Source: Siderastrea siderea (Eukaryota > Cnidaria > Anthozoa > Scleractinia > Rhizangiidae). Taken from it: 64,000 bases of DNA. The DNA lies in assembly GCA_964030785.1 (NCBI GenBank), contig OZ034968.1, positions 38,671,186-38,735,185 on the forward strand, read 5' to 3'. Position numbers and translations under genes: made by a program. Each line of letters starts with the position of its first letter. Positions within the stretch are counted from its first letter, which is position 1. This document shows, one piece after another, positions 56,192 to 64,000 of this stretch. The notes under the pieces are model-generated. The model was not told the DNA's origin, ran no database searches, and was given only the letters and a program-made list of their open reading frames with translations.

Positions 56192-57163
56192 CTACCTTTG
56201 CATTTTTTCTGTCGTTTTTTGCACTGCAACGCAAATTTCCTGTAACCGCCAACGATAAACCACAGGATTAAGAGAAGAATTGATAAAAACAAGAATGGCC
56301 GTCATTTCGTATAAGAACCGCTTTGCAGTTGAAGGTCCAGTCACAGTTTTTGCAATTACAACACAAAAATACGGCAAATAGCACACGATAATAAGACAAT
56401 ACACCCAGAATGTGCTAAGTGCGTGTGACTTGAATTTCGCCATGTTTAACTCTTGGTTGACGCGTTCTTGCTTCAGGGCCCATTTCAATGTCACGTCGGA
56501 GAAATAATGACGAGAAACAACGCGATAGATTTGAATATAAGCGAATGTAGCAACAGAAAGGCATATTGCAATGATCGTCATAACACTATGTTTGACCATG
56601 TCGGGTTTGTAGAGCCATAATTTACCAATAAAAGCGCCAACAATCCAGAAAATTCCAATAACAAGTATGACTCGCTTGATAGTAATGAGCTGGTTGTATC
56701 TTAAGTGAAGTTTAAGAGCCAGGTATCGGTCCATACTAACTGCAGTTAAAGTTAGAAGCGAAATAATACATAGAGCGTTTGCGGCAACTTCAATTGCGAT
56801 TCCAGCCTCGCAAAACAAATCTTTGTTCTGTGAAACCTTACCAAGTGTTAACGCGAAAAACAGAGGGTGAACGATCACGCCAACTCCAAGATCAGATAGA
56901 GCCAAGCCAAACAGGAGTGTGCTCGACGGAGAATGGAGCGAGGGGGTCCTTCGGATAGCTACGAGAACTAATGAATTGATCATTATAGCCGTGACTGTAA
57001 ACACTGAGTTTAATACGCAGCTAAAGATATACCAAGCGGGAGAAATCCCTCCCAAGCTGAAGTGTACGCTGTTGAAATGGTAACAGGATAGGCTGTAGTT
57101 ATTCAATCCGTTTGTTTCTTCGGTAGTATTTGACGCATTGCCAGCAAAGTTTTGCAATGTCAT
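56192..57163 (-). CDS. Rhodopsin-like GPCR 3 (MECA-like), single exon
   Basis: This 323-residue receptor starts at the ATG at 57163. It matches GPCR 2 closely through all seven membrane segments, with few changes (for example GAFIGKLWLY for GFFIGTLWLY). The DRY and NPVVY motifs are present. After NPVVY the tail differs: the cysteine before WRL is Arg here, and about 13 codons of the GPCR 2 tail are missing, giving AVQKTTEKMQR at the end. The change may affect palmitoylation, coupling or desensitisation. It is otherwise open and plausibly functional. Confidence 0.92.
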   Translation of the reverse strand: MTLQNFAGNASNTTEETNGLNNYSLSCYHFNSVHFSLGGISPAWYIFSCVLNSVFTVTAIMINSLVLVAIRRTPSLHSPSSTLLFGLALSDLGVGVIVHPLFFALTLGKVSQNKDLFCEAGIAIEVAANALCIISLLTLTAVSMDRYLALKLHLRYNQLITIKRVILVIGIFWIVGAFIGKLWLYKPDMVKHSVMTIIAICLSVATFAYIQIYRVVSRHYFSDVTLKWALKQERVNQELNMAKFKSHALSTFWVYCLIIVCYLPYFCVVIAKTVTGPSTAKRFLYEMTAILVFINSSLNPVVYRWRLQEICVAVQKTTEKMQR

Positions 57164-58261
57164 CTTTGTTCGATTCTTTCTTACTGCTAGCTAGTTAAGT
57201 GATCAGAACTTCTCTCTTGGACCTCTTGGCGGGCAGTGAATAACAACTTGACATGTATCAGTGAATTGTGTATATCGATGGCGCACGCCAGTACTCATTT
57301 CTCCAACAGTCTCACTGAAGAACCGAGTCTATTGAGTCCAACGTCTTGCGCTGACAAGTAACTAAAAGGGAATTGAATACCGCAGTGTTAAATTAGACGT
57401 TAAAATCCCCCACACAATGAATAAGATGAATGCACAGCAAATATTGTATCCCGTGAAAAAAAAAACATAATATCGAATGAAACGATCACGTACTTCATGC
57501 AACAGTAAATATGTCAAAACTGCAGTTTCCCGCCCGTTCTTGGTAGCATGTATTTTTTTCCAAAAGATGACTTTCCGAATTATACTAGTTCAATTTCTTT
57601 TGTGGGTGCTAACTAATCAACGTATGTGCCATATCACGTACAAGGCTGTGTTGGCCGGTTACCAAGAACTGCCCTTACGGCTAAACTTCCTTAATTTTGG
57701 AATAAGATTCAAATGCAATGAAGTTTCCTTTTTTTGTTTTTCAATCGTCTGTTTACTATCTTTTATTTGCCTTCAATTTCCTTGATTGACAGGTAACTGC
57801 CGTTAGCTGAACAACAGCATGGAATTATAATTTGTTTCCCTACGATCATCGCACGAAGTCGTTAAAAAGCGCAGTTCTCTTTGTGATAACTTCAGTGATT
57901 AGAAGACATCTGTGTAGTCCCTTGATAAGTTTGATACCATATCAAACAGGAAACTACGCCAAATTCGATCGAAATCCAGGGAATAGAGAAATGAAATTGA
58001 CTGTTTTGAATATGGATGTTGGAATTCCGGTGAGAGGAAAAGCACAATACACATATTCTTCGTACTTCAATCCTGTTAATTCTAGTTCATCTTCAGAAAA
58101 TTCGCTGTAAGTAGGCAGTTGGGCACTTTTTTCCAAGGTGTAGTTCATTCAAAGAGAACCGAAGGTCGAAAAATCGAAAACTTGTTTTTTTTGTTGAAAA
58201 ACTGAAAGGTAATGTATGAATTAGCCCTTGGCTGAATATGTAATTATAATGAATCCAAATT
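57164..58261. repeat. 5' flank of GPCR 3, duplicate of 50353-51410
   Basis: The sequence is collinear with the GPCR 2 upstream region, with small indels. Near 57355-57420 it carries extra sequence that GPCR 2 lacks. Open frames at 57477-57785 and 57832-58110 have weak or disrupted counterparts in the other copy, so they are not called as genes. Confidence 0.82.
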
Positions 58262-58960
58262 CTAATTACATATCTTAATTAGATATCTTGCTTCGTGACA
58301 ACACCAGGTGGAAAGCAGCTGACGTGCTTCACTGATGACGTACCTGTCTCCTTCGTGATGGAAAAAAGAACTCCAGGTTTATTTACAAACTTTAACCATT
58401 ATATAATTCATGCTGACCGTGACACATGAGTATAAGACAAAACCAGTTCAACAGCCTTCTGCCTGTCTTCAAAAAATATGAGATAAGGAAGGAAAACGTT
58501 GCATGCGCTAGCTGGCTAGATCAGAGCTGATCAAAGCCTGTACTGGTATCATTCATCTAATTGCTTGAAAAATGCTTCCTAACAGATGAAGAAAGAAAAT
58601 GAGCCAGGATATAATTAAGACTGGCCCTCTTTGCATCTTAATCGCACATACATTGACTTACATTAAATTAAAGTATTTGAGACTTGCAAGACTTACCAAC
58701 TTACAACAAAACTGACAGCAAATTAAAATTAATAGCTTACACAAAAAAGTATCACATAAATCATGATTTTTCCACGGTGGACTCATCCGGGATGCATAGC
58801 TGTAAGGCGCTGGCCGTTTGCGTCAGTGATCCGGCATTATGGGCAAGTGCGCATAGTGTATAAAGTTTTTTCTAAGGGCATGACTTTCTGGCCATGTTTT
58901 ATACAACGACATAGCTTGGAGTCAGTGTGAATTTAAAAGGAAAGCTGAAGGCACTTCTGG
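58262..58960. repeat. GPCR-block flank B, copy 3 (shortened)
   Basis: It starts TTAGATATCTTGCTTCGTGAC but lacks the middle part (from about TATTATATGGCTAG to the AAGAAGTAAATAATTCA region) present in copies 1 and 2. Confidence 0.82.
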
Positions 58961-59500
58961 ATCCGTTATTTGATGAAGAAGAAAGGAAGTGAATTTCTGA
59001 AGAATGAAACAATTTTGTTCCTGCGTGAAATTTCTGTACCTGTGATTGCTGTTTGCTGTAGACAGTGTGACGTTTGTCTCCTACGCAGCCGTATGATGAG
59101 CGTTGCGTGACGCCACTAAAAACGGCTGCGTAGGAGACTAGTGTGACGTAGGTTAACCGCGTTGTTGAACTATGAATGGTTCATGACAGGTAGCCAAAGC
59201 TTTAGTTCTATGACTGAAAATCAATAAAATTATCTGCTTGCTATCTAGGGCAAAGGTATGCTCTCCGAGCGAGAATACGTCTTTTGTAACTTTTGCTGTC
59301 AACCAGTGTTATACTTTTGTAGTGTTATAAGTTTGCACACTCTCCCATCCGTTTTCCCGCACCTGAGCATACCTCTTCGTTAAATGGGCTACAATTCTTG
59401 AAATACGCCATTTCCGCTCACAATTTCTGCAAACTACTGAGAATTAAATTCATAGTAAATGAATATCTATACACCGACAAAGTTCCATCTTTTCCAACGT
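58961..59500. repeat. GPCR-block flank C, terminal copy
   Basis: A third good copy of block C follows, interrupted by a 67-bp palindromic insertion. No receptor sequence follows, so the array breaks off here or has lost a further receptor. Confidence 0.8.
59073..59139. mobile_element. 67-bp palindromic element with 9-bp target duplication
   Basis: Arms GTCTCCTACGCAGCCG and its complement enclose about 30 bases. AGTGTGACG stands on both sides (59064-59072 and 59140-59148), and the other block C copies show the uninterrupted site. A 9-base duplication is typical of Mutator-like elements. Confidence 0.85.
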
Positions 59501-60205
59501 TTCTCACTGTAAAAACTGGGCAATGTTTTGGGCTTCTTCCCTTGATATCTCCCTCTAGTTGTTCTAAGAGCATTTCATGTCTGACAAAATGTGCTTAGCG
59601 TTAATGTAAGTACAGTTTTGACCCAAAGCCTAAAAGTCGACATGCATGCCCGTGAAGGAGACACAAAGCGTCGCACGCGTCACCGTGGACGGACTCTAGC
59701 CATTCTACTCATTCTATTCTCCACTTCCACATTGCCCTTCAAATCAAAAGGAACTGAAAAACAATGATTTTTAATACTTAGGTAGAAATAAGCCAACGAA
59801 GTGACAATAAACCATAAAATATGGGAGGTCATTTTTTGGGCAAACCTCCCTGGTGTATCTATTATAGTGGAAGTCCGAACTGGGCCTGGCATTCTTCAAC
59901 GACCTACAACGTGATCCATTTTTCAAAGGTCAAGATCCAGTGCAGTTCAATCCAACGATTAACCAGCCACGTGGGTCAATCGATCTCGCTGCTTGACTTT
60001 AGCTTCCATGTAGTGACAAAAAGCACTACTAAAGTTACCCAAGACGCGATTTCAGTCCGCCGCAGGACAAAAGTCATCGCAGGTATCAACTCGTTTTTTC
60101 AGCAGTATTAGCTACACACCTATAAAGATGTAAGTACATCGCATTATATACCGTGTCAGATACATACAGAAGTAGAAGACATCCGTTACACGCTTGACAC
60201 GGCAT
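59501..60205. other. Intergenic, no gene seen
   Basis: A plus-strand frame at 59821-60111 is open for 96 codons without a known domain. Confidence 0.4.
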
Positions 60206-60356
60206 TCATGGAAAATCAGGTTTAGTTAGCGTAATGTTTAGATTACTTGTAAGTCTTTTAGCATGTCTAGGATATTTATATTTTATGCTTTGTTATTATG
60301 TATTCCTGATGATTTTACCGTGTTTAAATAAAATTGAATTGAATTGAATTGTATTG
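60206..60356 (+). mobile_element. 3' tail of a non-LTR retroposon
   Basis: An AT-rich 3' UTR-like stretch (TTTTATGCTTTGTTATTATG, TTTAAATAAAATTG) ends in GAATTGAATTGAATTG, a five-base tail repeat. The start is not defined. Confidence 0.5.
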
Positions 60357-62231
60357 ATTATTTCAATCTGCGAATATTATCTTTGGCATAGCTTACTTAT
60401 AATGGTGAGTTGTAACCAAATAAGTTGAACGTCATGTAAGTCGCCATCCAAATTAGCAGGATGGATGTTTGCCAAGGAAAAGGTGGTCGCCTACGAGAGG
60501 ACTCGCAAGCAATCACCCTAAATCGGTTGGAATCAAGGCCCTTTGGGCTTCCTCGTGTTGTTCTATCCCATCACACAGTGCACCCACGGGCTCACTACGC
60601 GTACAGGCATATAAATTGTGGGCTTATTATGATTTCAATTGATGCTGTTAACGACGCATATTTCGTATCGGAAAGTTGCTGCCGGGATGGAAACCAGAGG
60701 TTGCACGTTGAATTTTGTCTGGGCTCTCAATCTTCTTTATGACAAAACATCTTCAGCAAATTTAATTCGATCTTGTTGATGACTTGAAGTAAACAGAGTT
60801 CTTGGCACGGTATTTTTAAATTTTCCGGCGAAATGACATTCTCTTACGCTAGCTTGGTCTGCCCGAAAGCTTAGTAATAAGCCTTTGTCTCATTTGGTTC
60901 GAACAGTAGAGAGGCATACCTCCCAGAATTTGACTTCCTAGCCCTACTTGCAGATTTTCGTACTCTAACTACAGACCGAAACCTGTTCCTCTAAATGTTG
61001 CTCTTTTATGCCAAAACAGCAAGAACCTATGCCTTGCTTCACACCAGTTCGCAAAATACCCTATTCCATGCAGATAAAAATATCATTACAAAGGCTTCTG
61101 TTCCGACGGATCAGAACCCGACTGAAAAACATATGGCCACTGGTTGGCCCACATATCTTCAAAAGCTTTTGTGACAGATTATCCCGCCGGGACCTACGTA
61201 GTTGAACCTGGCGATTGAAAACGACCAGCCAAGAAGCTTGAAAAACTGATCGCTCAGCTGACTTAGCTGTAGGAAAGGTACGAAATACAGATATTCAACA
61301 AAAAATTTTCTAGAATTGAAAAATGATAACTTACAGAGGTGGTCGCTTATAATAGTTCATTACTGAAAAAGTGATTTGTCTGAAATAAAAAAGAAGAAGA
61401 AGAAAACCTATATTATGAAAAGAGATTTGTTACAAAGTCCTTCTCAGGGGTTTTTCACATATTACAAGTTTTCATTTGTGTATGTGCGTCGCTCTTGAGA
61501 ACCCGTACAATGATTAAAAAACAAAACTGAACTAAGTTAACCGCACAAGCACTACCCGCAACAAGAAGTAGAATGCGCAAATTAATTATCCAGCTAACTT
61601 GAGGCAAATCACTCCTGACCATTACAACTATTCATTGATCGTCTGCTCGTTTCTTGTCAGTTTTGCCACCCTTGTCATCTGGAAAGGCTTTTCTTCTCCG
61701 TCGATTATACCCGCTGATATGGCCTGCTTAAAAAGTATTTGTTTTCCTTTAATTAAACTGGAAGCTGTTGTCATTCTATTAGTATTTTATAGGCAATTAA
61801 AATATCAGGATGAAAGTCAAAATGAATTTTCCAGCCACATGACACCTAAAATTCATAGGAAAGTTTGAAGGTTGAAACAAAGGTGAAAAAACAGAGAGCA
61901 ATTACTAGTGAGCAGCTGGAAACAAGTGTCATTCATGTTTATAGTGTTTGATTGGTTTATACCAATTCTGCTATTAACCCGTTTATATATTGCTGGCGCT
62001 TCCGAGACATAAGAGCAGCAGTAACTAAACGTCTGCCTTGTCCATGCTTCGTGGGCTATTCGACAGAATAAAGTCAAGTCATCGAGAAATTTAAATCGTT
62101 CAGTTTAAACTTTTGAACTAACAGATTGCACCATACTTGAACGCACTGTGCATGGTACAAATGACAACGATCCAATCCGCTCAACTGAAAATCATGGATA
62201 CCGTGGCCTGTTTGGACACAGGAAACATGCA
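60357..62231. other. Intergenic, no gene assigned
   Basis: Only short open frames without known domains are present, the longest at 60461-60742 on the plus strand. Confidence 0.4.
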
Positions 62232-62240
62232 TGTTGAGAT

Positions 62241-62475
62241 TAGACCACGAGCAGTCTCTCTTTCCACTCAGGGATAGTCGAGGGAAACGAACAAGCGAGC
62301 GGGCGCGAAAATCGCCCACGTCGTTGAAACGTGACGCGCGTGTCGAGCCGCTAGTGTAGTGAGTCGGCTCACCACACTAGCGGTTCGACACGCGCGTCAC
62401 GTTTCAACACGGCAGGCGATTTCGCGCTCGCACGCTTGTTCGTTTTCCTCGACTATCGAGACTGCTCGTAGTCTG
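62241..62475. mobile_element. Foldback element with 9-bp target duplication
   Basis: Two arms of about 100-115 bases (from ACGAGCAGTCTC through TAGTCGAGG to GTGACGCGCGTGTCGA, and back) meet near 62360. TGTTGAGAT lies on both sides (62232-62240 and 62476-62484). The size and the 9-base duplication suggest a Mutator-like non-autonomous element. It is more GC-rich than its surroundings. Confidence 0.88.
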
Positions 62476-62484
62476 TGTTGAGAT

Positions 62485-64000
62485 GGGAAGCAAAAAAGTA
62501 AATTTTAAAGACATAGCGCTAAAGGAAAGCATAAAAAAGGGGAATTTCTTCTTCTTTCCGTGGTCCCAGAGGTTCTTTTTGTCTTTTTCTCAAACCACAC
62601 ACGACAACGAGTTTACGCTTTGCGCTTTGTGTTAGCGCGCTATAAAAATTATCTTTTCTTAATTCCTCGTTTCGTTTTTTTGCTCATATACCATCCGAGA
62701 GGATTTATGATATTGCACGACGAGTTAATTAAAATATTTTGACAACCCTTGAAGTGAATTCTTTTTGTCTGCAACTACCACTTCTTTCTATAGAAGAAAA
62801 GATTTGCGTTGTTCAATTGTCAGGCATTTGTTGGCTGACTAATGTGTAGGTTATTCAGAGCTGACTGTCAAAGATTGAAGCTCTTTTCTCAGAACCAATT
62901 TTCTCGCTTGTAAAACAAATTTGGCACGCATAAGTTAACATAAAAAGACAATGATTCGGAACAAATATTAAAGCTGAAATTGTATACTTCACTAGTGCAC
63001 TAGATGTTAGCGTTTAGTTATTCAGGTTTTTTCAGGCAATGAAAGAGCAAATAGATCACAATGTGCCACCCGTTCAATTTATTTAGTCCTCACCTGAAAA
63101 AAGGAGTGTTTTAGGCGAGTGATGCATGCAGATGTATTTAAATTTTTTCTTCTGTCTGATATATAGACATGAACAGAACACATTAGCCTGACAGATGTTT
63201 GGTCAGTTTATGCGGCTGCTACTTTAATGACGTACGTATTAAACATCATTTGTTTGGGAGTTTTCCGCCATTTTTATTCCGGTTCAGTTACACTCTGTAT
63301 CCATTCTTTCACCCCCCCCCCCCCCCACCCCCTTTAGATAACATATCTATCCCACAGCAGTTCCCCTACGTTCGCGCGTGGGCGCGCGCGCGAGAAACGC
63401 CTTTGATACCCAGGAAATCTGGGGGACTGAATGCATGAAATTATGAATATATGAATACATATTCCTTAAATTTAACAAGTTTGGCTTGATGAACATTAAC
63501 GGTCAAAAAGTTTGTTTTACTAAAGATAGCGTGTCAAAACCTAAAATGTTGTACTCGCTTGCCACACGTGCAACATTGTTGCGGAAAGACAAAATTTCTT
63601 TCGAAAAGCACAAAATGTTCCTAAACTTTTCCTTAACATTTTGCTTTCGCAACAAATGTTCCATTTGCGAAAAACAGAGAAACATAAAGAAAAGCAATCG
63701 GTGTTTTTACAACAACATTCCCTCATTCGAACATGGCGTGCTATATGTCACAAAATTACTACATTTCACCATGTGTCCACCTAAAATGTAAACAACATTC
63801 TGCAAAATTGCGCACAACAATTTTAGGGGCCGGTGAACATCCGGTGAAAAAGTCATTTAGGACCTTTAGAGATCGATTGAGTACCATTAAGAATTTTTAA
63901 ATCAGGTGCATGTTCAATTTTTCATTACGTAATTGACGGACTAATTTCGACTCAGGGCTGCTTTCTGAGTCAACTGATCAGGGAGCATCGAGGTTGGAAG
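62485..64000. other. Intergenic, simple sequence only
   Basis: There is a broken C run at about 63311-63331 and a GCGCGCGC stretch near 63382. Open frames on both strands at 63486-63791 overlap each other and carry no recognised domain. Confidence 0.45.

Noticed and set aside
57477..58110. Two plus-strand frames upstream of GPCR 3
   Set aside because: Their counterparts in the duplicated flank near 50.6-51.2 kb are disrupted by indels, so they are not kept as genes.
63486..63791. 101-codon plus-strand frame with cysteines
   Set aside because: Overlapping frames exist on the opposite strand, there is no domain or promoter sign, and it lies in low-complexity AT-rich sequence.

Overview
The window looks like nuclear DNA of an anthozoan cnidarian, most likely a stony coral. 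The base composition is AT-rich. Multi-exon genes with GT-AG introns sit among short intronless class A GPCR genes, a BEL/Pao retrotransposon, many short inverted-repeat DNA elements and a tRNA-derived SINE of a type I associate with coral genomes. The taxon is inferred from gene and repeat style; I could not search a database.

Layout. (1) 1-4089 is one copy of a segmental duplication whose other copy is 29130-32994. Both copies carry the same promoter-like region and the same 49-nt coding first exon of a homeobox gene. Only the second copy is followed by the homeobox exons (34826-35025 and 35834-36328), so the copy at 3905 is an orphan first exon. (2) 4998-11418 is a nest of mobile elements: a small hAT-like MITE split by a young minus-strand BEL/Pao retrotransposon (5115-11377), which is itself split by the 3' end of a non-LTR retrotransposon (about 7436-7735). 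(3) 13059-26116, minus strand, is a four-exon CAP-superfamily gene (secreted, probably GPI-anchored). Intron 1 holds a 7958-bp element (17496-25453) with CACAGG termini, a 3-bp target duplication and arrays of subterminal repeats, interpreted as CACTA/EnSpm-like. Inside it is a satellite of about 20 copies of a 152-bp unit with higher-order structure, one hAT-like MITE and several possible exons. (4) A second signal-peptide exon of the same type lies at 29011-29074, head-to-head with the duplicated homeobox promoter. (5) 36.3-41.4 kb is intergenic with several inverted-repeat elements and a decayed fragment. (6) 41.4-59.5 kb carries three intact single-exon rhodopsin-like GPCR genes on the minus strand (41449-42435, 49342-50352, 56192-57163) and one GPCR remnant (about 54240-54394). 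The latter three belong to a tandemly duplicated block whose flanks recur at 51.4-52.4, 53.6-55.4, 55.4-56.1 and 58.3-59.5 kb. A 1.2-kb nested inverted repeat (52418-53592) has inserted into the block. (7) 59.5-64 kb is intergenic, with a retroposon tail and a palindromic element flanked by a 9-bp duplication.

How the parts relate. No operon or pathway is visible. The main story is local genome remodelling. A CAP-type first exon and a homeobox gene face each other across a shared 5' region that was duplicated over about 29 kb. Between the copies lie the CAP gene body and a large transposon, and further along a GPCR cluster has grown by tandem duplication. I found no prokaryotic features, CRISPR array or rRNA, and no intact tRNA gene.
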